The position numbers were made by a program, and so were the translations under genes. The notes under the pieces were generated by a model, which was given only the letters and a program-made list of their open reading frames with translations, did no database searches and was not told the origin of the DNA. From Aplidium turbinatum (Eukaryota > Chordata > Ascidiacea > Aplousobranchia > Polyclinidae), in the NCBI GenBank assembly GCA_918807975.1, contig OU964925.1:28183608-28247607 (forward strand): DNA of 64,000 nt. Direction: 5' to 3'. Positions 12,201 to 23,514 of this stretch are shown in pieces. Positions within the stretch are counted from its first letter, which is position 1. The number at the start of each line of letters is the position of its first letter.

Positions 12201-15200
12201 TTTTGTAACACTTCAGTGATTTTCTAGCCATGTTGTAGGGGTGTAATGGCTGTAAAAAAGTCAAGTTTTAGACTTTAAGCATGCTGAACCTCATCTCTGC
12301 AAATGTATAAAAACACAATTTCATTATTAGCAATATGCTGCGTACATCTCACACCTACCGGACTGGCCGTAGTTTGCTGCCTGGACATCAGCATCCACAT
12401 TGTCAACAGTAGCAGAATTGGCGGCGCCAAAATCATCGTTATCATCTTTGTGTTGCGGTAGAGGAGGATTCCACTCTTCATTATCTTCTAAGTCAACAAC
12501 CGATTCTCTACTGACCGAATCCAAAATCGATTCAACGACCAATTCATCTTCTAGCATCGGCAATGAGCAACTGAGTAGGCTACTGTATGAGGCTAATATT
12601 TGATTTGAGGAAGTAAACTGCGGTCTAGCCTAGAGTATCTGAAATCGTATCTAAATTTTTATTCATCATCACACATTTACTGCAATTATAATCGATCAAT
12701 ATGCTTACATTCAGAACTTCCAGCTCTTTGTCTTTTTGAATCCATTCCCAAATTCGAAATATTAGACTGAAGAGAAAGCTTGGCAGTAATTTTCTATATT
12801 GTCTAAAAACAGATTACTAACTCTTGCAAGATTTCAATTTTTGAAAGGGCTTCCAAAGTACTTTGGAATTTATGATTTATATCATCATCAAAGTAGTTAT
12901 AAGCTTGTCAAACGGATAGATTTATTTTGTTTTGGCATCAGTAGGCCTACTATGAGTATGACCACTGACCAGTGCCGGTCTTTGGGGTGTGCAAACCGTG
13001 CGATCGCAATTTACTCAGAAAATGCAGTAATTTTTTTCATTTTCAATGAAACATTCAAATATCTCAGCCAGGAATTAGCAACAAGAAAACATAGAGGCAT
13101 AGCTTTATTTCCGAAAAATGCCAACGAAAACATGATCTTATCCTTTTGCTATGCCACTGGACAGCACCATTTTACATTAATATTCATATCCAAATTTTTG
13201 TTGAACATGCTCTCAGAATGCACCAAATTCAAATTAATTTTTCAAATTTTTCTGGGGGAGGCCCCCCAGACCCCCAGCCCTGGGTGGCGCCTTCAGCGAA
13301 CAAGCTGTCAAGCTTCACCCGCCGGCCGTCAACCCTCCCCTTTCAAAATACCTACCTACGCTACTGAATTGGATCATTGTCATTGGGGCCCGCAAAGCAG
13401 ATTCTGCACAGGGGCCAAAATGCCCTAAGAGAGGCACTGCTATGACTAATGATTATACACTTCGGAGGCAAAATTCAACCTTATCAAGTATCTTGTCAGT
13501 GCATATTTGTATTCAGAATGTATTTCGCATTTGCTTTGGACGTACCAGAAACGTCCAACCATCTTAAAAAACATAAAGCCTGGCATACAACTAACTACAT
13601 ATTTTGACGTATCACATACGTCCTTGGCATACAAATAATACATTCTTATGACGTATGAGAAACGTCAAGGGCACTCAAAGGGGCCATCGGGTCGGATGTA
13701 TGTTCATATTTTACAGCAACAACTGATAAAATATTATTTTTGTTTTCTACTTTTACATTTGATAATTATTGTACAACATCAAACTTAAGATATCACAAAA
13801 CTATTTCGTGTCAGTTTTTGTTATACATGTCGGCTGCGTAGCCGAGTGGTGAGAATGTCTGTGCGACGTTCGAAAAGACGTGGGTTCGACACCGCTCCAT
13901 AGCACGCGGCTGTGTCTCGGCAAAGACACTTAATGGCAAGCTAAAATAAGGGGAGCAGCTGACTCGAAGACTATATGTCACTTCGCTGCTTCCTGTCGTC
14001 TGTTGTATTGCATCTGTGACCGCAGTGTACTGTATGCTATCGCAATGGGCGCAAATAAAAACACGATTATTATTATTATTAGTGGTTTATATTTGCTTGC
14101 TGCGTCAAGCACTTTATTTGCCACTGCTGCATTTTATCTCTGGAATAACAACTGTACATATAAAATTTTCATCTTTTTCAAAACAACATCTCTACTGCTG
14201 TTTAAGTTTCAGTGTCTACATGCGACTTTGTCTTGTCAAAACATGTGAAAAGTTTTAACTCTCTCTGTAGCGACACGGGGTTTTATGAGGACGCCCGCTC
14301 TAGTAGTGAAATATTTCACAGAAGGAAATGTGCTAGAAATGCGAAATTTCTTGACTTTTTTAGTTTTTATTCTTTGCGAATTTTTAAACCTAAACTGGTC
14401 ATTTTTCTACCTTCCTGCCCTTCACAATAAACATTTCGTCTCAGGTGGCTAGACATTTTCGTGCAATGCTAGTTATCTATATGTTAATGTTAGTGCAATT
14501 ACTTTGAAATGTAAAAACGCCAAAAAGGTCTTATATTTATAAGAAAAGTAATTTTTTGTTTAGTTTAGTATCAATTTATGTTAAAATTCAAAAATTTCAA
14601 TTTTGAAGCTATTTTCTGGAAATTAGAATAAAAATCGACTTTTTGACGCTTTTTCAACTCAAACAATTTATTTTAATAAATTTGTTGGGTAATAATTTAA
14701 TTTCTACACTTACAATACACATGGCTGTTATCTTGTAAAATATTTTGGCTTTGTGAATGGTTTGAACTCCTGGTTAATCTACTGTAATAAAAAAAAATAA
14801 AGAGCCCAAAATGTAGATAATAAAATTATGCTCAGCAAACGTTTCGAAAACTAAACTTTCTTATCTTCAGTGCTATGAATGTTATTCTTATGACTTTTAA
14901 ATATCTCTCATAGCATTCAAAGTGGAACTGAAGAGAGAAGTGAGTTTACTTGCTGGAGTTAGTTTGGTTGTTTCAACAATGATTGGATCTGGAATTTTTG
15001 TCTCCCCAAAAGGAGTCATGAGGAACGCTGGATCAGTTGGAGTTGGACTTCTGGTAAGTCTTTAAATTTTGATTGTGATTGGTAACCAGTTGGCTACCTC
15101 GGAACAATGACGGATGTAGGAGGAAGGCGACCTGGGCGATCGTTTTCAAAGTCGAATTAATGTAAATCTACACATTATTGCGTTTGTTTATAAAATCCCT

Positions 15201-18200
15201 CCCTTCCTTAAACTACCTCCTGAAACTGCCCTTACATCGGAACACTAGCTTGGCAGACAAAAGATTTTAAAGCAAAGTAGACAGTATCACACTAAATCAA
15301 AATATCCTTCCTAATTTTTTTTTATAGAATTGATTTATTTGATGTAGTTTGGTACTTTTTACTTTATATTAAATATTTTATCACACTACGCATCCTATTG
15401 GATCATCATTAAAATTATAAGAAGATTTGATAAAAAATTCAATAACGAAGTTTTGTTTTCAAAAAGATTTTAAGTTTACTAAATAAGGTTTGAATACAAA
15501 TGTAGTTTGAGATCTTAATTTCCCCCCTCCCCCCCGCTGTGTTTTAGTGTTCAGTACTAACTTGCATGACAACGTATCACGTCACGTTCAGCGGTTGCTC
15601 TGTTGCCTTTGCTGGAAACATTTTTTGTCCGGCTATATTTAACTAAACGCAGTTTTAATTTATGCATACGACCCTAAAAATGTAGTGTTGTTTCCAAAAT
15701 TAGCCTAGCGTTTACCCCTAGGGCGCAACAAGTTACATAACTGTACTTTAAAAAGTCATAGAGGTGGTTAAAACACAATAGCAAGAATACCAGTTTTCAC
15801 TTTCCTCCTCTTCACTTATAAAGTAACGCAAGAAATTGTCTGTATCTGATCTGTTAGCCATCACAATTTCCTTCTTTAGGCGCAGTCTGCATTTGGAAAG
15901 TATTATTTTAATCCTCAACGCTGTTCATAAAATAAACCTTCAAAACATTTGTGTCTGGCGCGTTAGATAATATGTTTTAATACGACATTGCTTTATATTT
16001 TATCTGGATAATAGTTTTAGTCTTTTTTGCTGTGTTTACATAACATCAAGAAAATATGTCAAGAACATCAAAATCAAAGAACATCAAAAAAATATGAAAA
16101 AGCTATATGACTTTTTGCGTTTAGATTTGGCTGGGTTGTGGAGTTTTGGCTACTTTTGGCGCTCTCTCGTATGCAGAAGTGGGAACAATGATTCCAAAAT
16201 CAGGCGGGGAATTTCCGATTCTGCTTGAAGCTTTTGGTCCATTACCGGCCTACTTTTTTGCTTGGACATCTGGAGCTGTTTTAAAGCCTTCAGCACTGGC
16301 TTTGCTGTCTTTAACGTTCGCCAAGTATTCTGTGGTGGCGGCATATCCAGGTACGTTTGAGATGCATCGTCTACAAATGCCAGGTTAATCTAAAAGAGCC
16401 AACTTTGTCACCTTGATATTTTTCTAGTCCGTCGAAGAATTTAGGACTTTGTGAGTAACCTATTTGTGTGACTAGATGAATTTTCATTTAAACTGCTTTC
16501 ACCCTAACTTTGTTGACAACATTTTATGTGACCAAAATCCTTGAAATAAAACAAAGGAAATAGTCAGAACGAAAAATCGATCGAGTAGCTTAACTAAAAA
16601 ACTAGTAGGCTACAGTAGAACAGTATATTGCAGCCTACAAATAAGAATATGCAAGACTTGAAAAAGCTAATCGTATTCAAAGTCCACTGCCTGAATGTAT
16701 TGTAAACGTGAGCCAAAGTTATAAGCTTTTTTTTTAATTTGTCTTTTTGTCAAAGTTGTAATCTTTTATGTTTTTGATCCTATGATGCTCTTTAATTGAA
16801 TAATAGTAACAACATTTAGATAGCGCCACATCCACAGTGCAAATTATCCTCCTAGGCGCTTTACATGACATTGGTGATAAATAATACGAAATTATCAAAT
16901 AAACAATAATAAAAAAAGATTAAGCTAAACTTTTACTTCTATTCAAAACTTTTACAGAACTCCATAAAAATGTAAACAAAAACATTTTTTTTCCGGATAC
17001 AAACTACACTTGTACCCCTTTAGAGAAAGTTGTTTGACGATACTTTGATTAAATTAATAATAACAACGAACGCATTTATTCTTATCATTATTACTAATTC
17101 ACTTATTATGACGTCACACTTGCTTAGGAGAGTCAAAGTTTCCAATCCCTCTTTCCTGCACGATTGTGAGCCTTAGTTTATCCCCAACAGTTTAGCCTAC
17201 TTAGATACAGTAGGCCTATAGCCTATGGTGGGGATCATTATGACGTTTGCTTATGTTTGTTTCAGTTGATTGCGGTGATGATTCTGAAGTTGTTCAAAAA
17301 CTCACTGCTGTTGCGGTGATTATGATAGTAGTGTTTGTGAATTGCGCCAGCGTAAAACTTTCGACAAAATTCCTGACTTTCTTCAGCTTTGGAAAAGTTT
17401 TAAGTTTGATTATTATTATCATTGGTGGAATGGTGATGCTTTGCAACGGTAAGGAGCAATTGCTTTTGAAATTTTGACTGAATTACACTATAAAGCTTTA
17501 ATGGACTATTTTCGAAGGCATCTAGACACCCAGACAGCAAAGTCAGTCGTTTTTACATTGGTTCAACATCTGCAGACGTTGTACGAATGTAAAAACGATG
17601 GATTTTGTTGCCTGGGATATGCTCTCAAATTTTGTTTTTTTTATTTCAGGTCACACCGAACATTTTCAAAATGCCTTCACTGGAGAAACACCAGGTGTCC
17701 GCGAGGTGGCGCTAGCTTTCTATCAAGGATTATGGGCATTTGACGGTTGGAATCAACTGAACTACGTCATTGAAGAACTCAAGGTAGCGTACACGACTTC
17801 TAAATGTTTCTATATTTTTGTTCTGTTCTTCGGCTAGTTGCTATTAATTCAAGCACAGCATACCGTGTAAAAGATTTCGACCTTTCCGCCACAACTTCTT
17901 CAATTTTCCAATAAATCTAAAGATTATGTTGTATCAATAGTAACAATTACGTTACAATAATATTCTTACTTTTTTGTCGTATCCAGGCTTACGCCCGGTG
18001 GCTAGAGATTTAGATTAAGTGGACGGGAAGGCAAGGAAGCCAATCTTTGTGACAACCTTCAGGCATACCTTTAAGTGTCTTACCAAAGACACAGCCCCTT
18101 CGCTTGAGCGGTGTCGAACCGGCGCCCTTTCGAGTGTCGTGCCATGGCTCTCGCCACTCGGCAATGCAGCCGACATTATTACTAGTATTCTTACCAACAG

Positions 18201-21200
18201 CGGCATAGGCAAGATTTTTTCACCGGAGCTGTCCTACTTATTATGTTTCTTTTTTTGTAGCAATTGTAACTTATCAATTTTGTGCCTCTTACTTTGCCGG
18301 TTGGCGCTAATTTATTATTTTCATTATTCTGACTTGTAGAATCCGATGGTAAATCTCCCAAAAGCTGTCGTTATCGCAATGACACTTGTGACAGGATTGT
18401 ACATGCTTACAAACATAGCCTACCTTTCCAGCATGTCAATGCATGAATTACTGGATTCACCAGCTGTGGGTGCGGTGAGTGTGAAGTGTTGGACAGTAGT
18501 GATATTCTGAATCGACAGATTAAATGTTATGGCTTTTGAAAGACCGGTGACGTAGCAAGAAAGAAAACTAGAGGGCAAAGCAACTGTTGGGGAGAGCAAA
18601 CGTCATTCAACATTAATTAAAATGGTATTAAAACGTTGTAATAACATAGAAGCATATTTATTTGGGTGGATAAGATACAATTTTTGGGGAGAGATTGCCC
18701 CCCAAGCCCTTCCGTGACTACGTCCCTGCGTAAAACAAAGCGCAAGAAGCGTAATAGGTATATCTCATATATTAAGTTTACAGGAGATTCACAAACGAAA
18801 CTCCAGCATGACCAGCAAATCTATAGCCTTCACAAGTTAAAGTACTGCAATCTGATATCTACTCCACACTAATATACAGTATGTTTTTGTAAATTGTACA
18901 GACGTTTGGAAATCGAGTGTTGGGATGGTTTGTGTGGATTATTCCAGTTGCTGTTTCTTGCTCCGTCTTTGGAACCTGTCTTGGATCCTGCTTCACAGCT
19001 GGAAGGATATACTACGTAGCTGCAAGAGAAGGGCAGTTTACAAAATTGCTCGCTATGCTGCACATCCACAGGAATACCCCAGCACCTGCTGTACTGTTAA
19101 ATGTATGTAACGGATATGTATGTAAGCTGGTTTTGGCAAGTATCTTAGTTAGGCTACTGCAGATTCATTTATTTATTTAGTAATAGTTCTTTAGGTGATG
19201 CATTCGTGTGTTTGCTTTTTTGGCACTAATGATGCTCTACAGTTGTAGAGCGAAATGCATACGCCATAAATAGGGCTCTGCTGATTCTCCATGCATTTTA
19301 ATAATAAAATACTAAATTGATACTTGATGGAGAATTGCTGGCCTGCTTCTTCTTGGTCAGGAGATCCCCTATCCTTAATGGAACTCAGTAAATACATTGT
19401 ATGTAAATGAGCATGCTTAGAGTAATTTTAAATTTTGAGAAGACGAAAGCCAGGCGATAAAGCGGTGGTCGAATACCCTTGTAGCAAGAATTAGTGGTGC
19501 GATACTGACAAGCCCAGCCTCATGGGCGAAACACGGTGTCGATCGTTGTCAATTCTTGCTACAATCGGCCGCTGAGAAACAAACAACTGCTTATCTTGCG
19601 TTTTTAGTGTTTCAATTATTAAATTTGGCAATTCACCAGGTTTTTAAAAAAAACTTAAAAGCTTAAGCATTGTGTCTGCAGCTATTTATGTGAAAAGGTA
19701 TATGTGTTATTTTAGAAATTTCATAAAATTATTAAACTTTTATTCGGTTTGTTTAGGGATTCTTGGCTATGCTAATGGTGGTACCAAACGACTTCGATAC
19801 CTTGATAGACTACTTTAGCTTTTCGATGTGGATCTTTCATGGATCGACGTGTGCTGCTCTTCTGTATTTTAGATACAAACTTCCTGACCATCCAAGGCCT
19901 ATCAAGGCATGTAGTTGTTTGCAAATATCATTTAATCGACAAAGTTAAAGAAAATGAAACGCTACTTGTGCTTATGTACGGTAATGAATAATTTGCTGGA
20001 TTTTATTTTCAGAAAAATTCCTGTTTTTTTTTCTGTTGACAGAATGGTTTCCATTTCATTGAAAGAAAGTTTTTTTTTGGACATTAGAAGAAGTTTTCTA
20101 CCGTAAAAGTTTTGCTTTCTATACAAAAAAACATCACCGTCATCATCCAGTCACGTCACTGCTGGCAGATGGCCTCCACATATGCTTCCATATTGTCTTT
20201 TCAAAAAAACATAGGCTATCATTCTTTAAATCAGATGTTTACTAATGTTTTTTTTTCTCATTTAGCCCACCCCTTTCTGACTGACTAAACGTAACGTTAC
20301 TAGCCTATTACCAGCTTATGACTTATGCATTCATCACAAGCTTGTCTCTTCTCTTTATTAAGTTTACTCCGTTGATATAATTGAAATTTAACTTCAGGTG
20401 GTAAATATAACTCCGATGGAGAAGCTTTGGGCGGGAAAATTTTTCTAAAGCTCTCCTGGGGTAGTAATGACTTCAAAAAAGAAATAAAATGAAAAAAATT
20501 GTTTGTTTGTTTATTGTATTCAGTGTTGCCGAACGGCAACACTGGGAAAGAAAGGGTTAATTACACTAAACTATGCCGAGGGAAACATAAATCGATCCAA
20601 TACTGAGCAGAGATTCGTATCGAGGAACACCCGATGTGAAAGAAAAGCGAAGACGTGTCTTACTGTTAATTTCTTTAAAAAACTCAAACCTTAAACTGAT
20701 AGCACAGCCAACACGCTTTTTGTGTCAGCATAGTAAATGTCATTCTAGGGTATATTTTGGGTGCTGAATTCAAAAATCACATCAGGATTTTATGATATCT
20801 GGGTGCTGTTTTGGTAAAAATGGGTAAAATCGACTCCTGATCTGTATTGGTAGATTATGGCGTTTCATGGAATTTGAACCCTTTTTTGTCAACAAGGTCT
20901 GTGATAAAGTCTAAATTCATTACGATAAAGTCTAAAGTCTACACAAGAGATACAAACATAATATTAATGAAAACATTGAGGTATTTCAAGACCTGTTTTA
21001 TTTTTTTTTATTTTTTATTTTGTTGAAGTGTGGTAACTTGAACCTAATTCTTCAAAGTTTATCTGCTAACACTAAACGTTCAACGTCATTTTTTTTGCAA
21101 TAGTAGGCTACATTGTTATTTTTTTCGTGTTAAGAAGTAGGTTTGATGGCTGTGCAAATCCCCAATACATATTTTAAACCTTTTGGTTTTGCCATCTTTT

Positions 21201-22715
21201 CTTTTTGTTGGTGCTACAGTTGCGTGTTTGTAGGCCTAATGTCATTCGTTATTATGTTTGCGCCAGCAAAGAAAAATAAAATTGAAGAAATCGAATAGAA
21301 CAGACACATAAAAATAGGTTCAATTCTACAGAAAAAAGAAAATTCACATGCACATTTGGGAAACGTTACTCTGGACAAACTTTCCCTTGCATGATTTTTG
21401 TGAATGTTGTGAGTGGATTTAAGATTTCCATTGATCTATCGTCTTAGGTTTTCCTCACAAGCTTTACATGCAGCATGTGTGGAGCCCATGATTTGTCCTG
21501 ATTGCCCAGGCGAATTTTAAAGTATGTAAGATATGCTTGTTTCACAAAAGTTATTATGGTTTGCCTTTGGTTAGGAACAGTAGCCTATAACTGCTACATA
21601 TGTAACAAAGAACATCAGGGTCATTTTCACACTTTTTTAAAGATGTCATTCTGCTACTTATTCACACCACAAACAGAATTAACACCTTGCTAATATGAAA
21701 AAATCTGAATATATGAAAATTCAAATAAGAATGAGTCATAGACAAGTTTCACATGCGCTTAAATCTCCACGTTCAGCGAAAAAGATAAAACCAATGTTAT
21801 TTATCAAAAAGTAGAATGGTACTAAGCATTCAGGCGAAAGTGAATGTAACCCTGCCTGTAAGGGGTGGTTTATGGACAGTTCTCAGAAGGTACATAAGTT
21901 GGATGGTCTACCATAGACAGATGGTCCACTAGCCAGATGGTCTAGGTGACTCGTTTGACCAGTGGACCATCTAGCTAGGGGGGCTTCTGACTAGTGTACT
22001 GTACCTTCTGAAGGTAGGTCGGTCACTCCAATGGTCATGGTGTCATCATACATCTCCAAATGTTACAAAATAACGTCATTTCCATGAATATGACAAATTT
22101 TGCAACACTTTTGGCTCATAAGGTCTTTATAAAACGGTAACAGTAAGAGAAAATTTGGCCAAAAACCCAATATTATGAGAAAAAGTATCATGTAAAAATC
22201 TCAAAAACCTGATGTGATGGATGAAATCTGATGTGATTTTTGAAATCAGCAGCCTCAATATACCCCAAATCACATCTTACATTGCAGACACAATTTTTTT
22301 TATCTTTTTTGTTGGCCTGCGTAGTCAATCCGAATGAACAAAAAACGTTTTTATGTTCAGGTTCCTATTTTCATTCCGATCGTCGTCCTTCTCTGTGCTA
22401 TTTGTTTGGTACTTGCTCCAATCATTGATGATCCACAAATACAATATTTATACGTCGTGTTATTTATTCTCTCCGGTTTAATTTTCTATATTCCATTTGT
22501 TCATTTTGGTTACAAGAGCAAAGTTATAGGTAAGTACACAAGTACATTGTTAGTGCATATTTGAGTCGATTTTAATTTTTGTGTGCTTAATTATAGTAAC
22601 ATGCTGTGTAAATTAGGCCATATTTTATGAGAAAGTTATATTTTCAGGTCGTGTAAAGCGATTTCTACAAAAATTGTTGTTGGTAACACTACCTGATGAC
22701 GACATGCCAAAGTGA
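9255..22715 (+). CDS. SLC7A9: b(0,+)-type amino acid transporter light chain (SLC7A9-like), complete
   Basis: The eleven coding exons are 9255-9289, 10993-11048, 14914-15053, 16125-16350, 17266-17448, 17650-17783, 18340-18474, 18902-19102, 19757-19906, 22361-22529 and 22648-22715 (stop TGA). Phases match at all ten junctions and give 498 residues; human SLC7A9 is about 487. The family has the 12-helix APC fold and exchanges cystine and basic for neutral amino acids as a disulfide-linked heterodimer with rBAT (SLC3A1). Visible signatures are helix 1 [10 protein letters not shown] (55-64), the helix 2-3 region [18 protein letters not shown], the helix 6 motif [18 protein letters not shown] (240-257), and [16 protein letters not shown]. 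Cys155 lies in the helix 3-4 loop at the position of the heavy-chain-linking cysteine. Helix 11-12 APII...[14 protein letters not shown] is close to SLC7A9. The intron after exon 9 starts with GC instead of GT. The first ATG is preceded by an in-frame TAG. LAT or y+LAT paralogy is possible but less likely given [13 protein letters not shown]. Confidence 0.87.
11125..11193. mobile_element. Hairpin MITE, copy 3 (shortened)
   Basis: The element starts CAGACATCAAAATCCGC and ends GGATTCGCAGTCTG. Its inner part GACGTTGAATCAATGTAAAA matches the copies at 8382-8465 and 17531-17614. Some of the left inner arm is missing. It lies in intron 2 of the SLC7A9-like gene. Confidence 0.6.
11302..11358 (+). 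repeat. Dispersed repeat box, copy 2
   Basis: CCTATCAAGACTTTTGTCAG and GAGGATAAAGATTCAAAACC match the boxes at 3105-3165 and 56600-56655. Confidence 0.55.
11754..11946 (-). pseudogene. piggyBac transposase C-terminal zinc-binding tail
   Basis: The minus strand reads an open frame of about 64 codons containing [19 protein letters not shown], then [16 protein letters not shown], ending W-K-stop at 11754. This C-x2-C ... H-C ... C ... YH arrangement is the cross-brace zinc domain that closes piggyBac transposases and binds the transposon ends. It has no ATG of its own and lies inside the decayed element at 11452-13682. Confidence 0.75.
12330..12563 (-). pseudogene. Probable piggyBac transposase N-terminal remnant
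   Basis: A 78-codon minus-strand frame starts [16 protein letters not shown] and is strongly acidic ([16 protein letters not shown]). Such acidic N-termini are usual in piggyBac transposases. The placement upstream of the C-terminal tail on the same strand fits one gene with its middle lost. The sequence alone is low-complexity, so identity rests on context. Confidence 0.45.
12970..13439. mobile_element. hAT-type element with CAGTGCCGGTC ends
   Basis: The left end CAGTGCCGGTCTTTGGGGTG is nearly the inverse of the right end of the element at 27869-28875, and its own right end is GAGGCACTG. Inside are sequences shared with 5236-6050 and the end CTACGCTACTG of a nested hAT copy, followed by AATTGGATCATTGTCA as in the 27869 element. 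No clean 8-bp duplication was found. The 209-codon open frame crossing it is not a gene. Confidence 0.65.
13830..14080 (+). repeat. tRNA-derived SINE (family B)
   Basis: The head CGGCTGCGTAGCCGAGTGG (A box) and GGGTTCGACACC (B box) is followed by the box GGCAAAGACACTTAA, a unique body and an (ATT)n tail near 14068-14080. It lies in intron 2 of the SLC7A9-like gene. The family shares its head with family A but has a different 3' body. Confidence 0.75.
14081..14790. other. Intron 2 DNA without recognisable features
   Basis: This is AT-rich intron sequence between the SINE and the MITE arm. No conserved reading frame or repeat match was seen. Confidence 0.4.
14790..14876. repeat. Single arm of a palindromic MITE
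   Basis: GCTCAGCAAACGTTTCGAAA and ACTAAACT...ATCTTCAGTGCT match the left arm of the palindromic MITE at 25803-26198. Only one arm is present, about 40 bp before exon 3 of the SLC7A9-like gene. Confidence 0.6.
16798..16905 (+). repeat. LINE/SINE 3'-end-like fragment
   Basis: TAGATAGCGCCACATCC and CCTCCTAGGCGCTTTACATG form the small inverted pair GCGC...GCGC, typical of the 3' ends of some non-LTR elements and SINEs. The 5' part is not identifiable. It lies in intron 4. Confidence 0.4.
17531..17614. mobile_element. 84-bp hairpin MITE, copy 2
   Basis: This palindrome starts CAGACAGCAAAGTCAGTCG and ends CGATGGATTTTGTTGCCTG, with the same length and core as 8382-8465. It lies in intron 5, within about 40 bp of the exon 6 acceptor at 17649. 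Confidence 0.72.
17976..18177 (-). repeat. tRNA-derived SINE (family A), full-length
   Basis: Read on the minus strand, it begins GTCGGCTGCATTGCCGAGTG, has a B box GGTTCGACACC, the box GGTAAGACACTTAA, and ends AGCCTGGATACGAC. It lies in intron 6 of the SLC7A9-like gene and matches 49414-49620 along its length. Confidence 0.8.
20748..22265. mobile_element. Element with imperfect terminal inverted repeats in intron 9
   Basis: About 38 bp starting GGGTATATTTTGGGTGCTGA and running through TTCAAAAATCACATCAG at the left is inverted at 22228-22265 with about four mismatches. The core GGGTGCTGAATYC also occurs in the long-TIR MITE at 54088-54740. The 1.5-kb interior has no coding sequence that I recognise. 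True ends may lie slightly outside the stated positions. Confidence 0.5.
21882..22012. repeat. Imperfect hairpin
   Basis: TCAGAAGGTACA at the left pairs with TGTACCTTCTGA at the right. Inside, AGATGGTCCACT pairs with AGTGGACCATCT. It is probably a small foldback element inside the intron 9 element. Confidence 0.55.
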
Positions 22716-22870
22716 TGAAAAGACATTCAATGCGGCGTATTGAAGCCTGTACTTAAATTCGCAAATGTTACACATTTTAAAGATAGATTAATGAGTGCAA
22801 CTGTGTCTCAAGCAAAGTTTTTGCACAAAATAGTTAAAGTAAAGTTCTTTCATAGCAAAATTAATGAAAC

Positions 22871-22876
22871 AATAAA
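22871..22876 (+). promoter_or_regulatory. Candidate polyadenylation signal of the SLC7A9-like gene
   Basis: This AATAAA lies 155 bases after the TGA stop. It is the first canonical hexamer downstream. Cleavage has not been shown. Confidence 0.4.
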
Positions 22877-23156
22877 TATTTGCTTAGAAAAAATACGTAC
22901 CAGCTTCATAGACACCATCACGGCCTAGTGTTTGTTTTCGAACACAAAAAAGCCACCATCTGAGTTCTATGAGTTGTTGTGAACAAATTGTCTTTAAATT
23001 TTTTTTTTTTTGTAAAAAAATGCATAAAAATAAAAAATTCTTAATGGGGCAGCCTCCAGATTTCACCCATTTTATATCATGTATTTGAAAACTTTTCGTA
23101 ATTGTTTAAATTATTGTAGTTACAACACAGTGCAACTGCATAGTTTTAAAACTTGG

Positions 23157-23352
23157 TTATTCACAACAAAAGCAGGTTAATTCGCCTTCTGAATGTTGGA
23201 GGTACCACCACCGACTGTTACATTTTACTTCCATCTCAGCGCTTGCTTGAGTAGTTTTATTGTTTGTGGCTTCTTGTAGTAAATATTTGCTGGTGCTTAT
23301 GGTCACTAGATCCATTCTTCTTTTTGGTCGCATGCTCTTCATTTGTTGTTGT
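23157..23352 (-). CDS. Hypothetical terminal-exon-like open frame
   Basis: On the minus strand a good acceptor (pyrimidine-rich, CCCCTAG) precedes an open frame of about 64 codons that contains MRPKRRMDLVTIST and ends CFCCE-stop. No domain is recognised. Cys and Trp content (SRWWYLQ, CFCC) is suggestive of real coding sequence, but no upstream partner exon was identified, and the ATG-led version runs through the SINE at 23515-23766. It could be chance. Confidence 0.22.
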
Positions 23353-23514
23353 CTAGGGGAGATCTGAAATTTGTTCAAAGGTGCAATAAATGTGCGTTCC
23401 AACATTAACATTTCACTATTTAGTGAGAAGGAAAACAATTTCACATTTATTTGGCAAAATATATCAGAAAAATGGAAGTATCCTATTTTGTCAAGGAAAA
23501 TCAAGAGTTCACCG

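Larger units (their letters stand above)
11452..13682 (-). mobile_element. Decayed piggyBac transposon in intron 2
   Basis: TTAA at 11448-11451 is followed by the terminus CCCTTTGACTGCC. The other end at about 13669-13682 is the inverted GGGCACTCAAAGGG, so both ends read CCCTTTGA-S-TGCC inward. The second TTAA is no longer evident. Sub-terminal repeats of the type GACGTATNANANACGTC crowd the right end. Two pieces of minus-strand transposase remain, an acidic N-terminal piece and the C-terminal Cys-rich tail, so most of the catalytic core is gone. A hAT copy sits inside at 12970-13439. Confidence 0.72.

Noticed and set aside
12799-13428. 209-codon + strand open frame
   Set aside because: It runs across a hAT element and its nested repeat inside a decayed piggyBac copy; it has no domain and low-complexity composition.
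13830-13910. Possible tRNA genes at the heads of the SINEs (13830, 31015, 31280, 49414)
   Set aside because: Each head continues into a repeated SINE body and tail, and cloverleaf pairing is incomplete.
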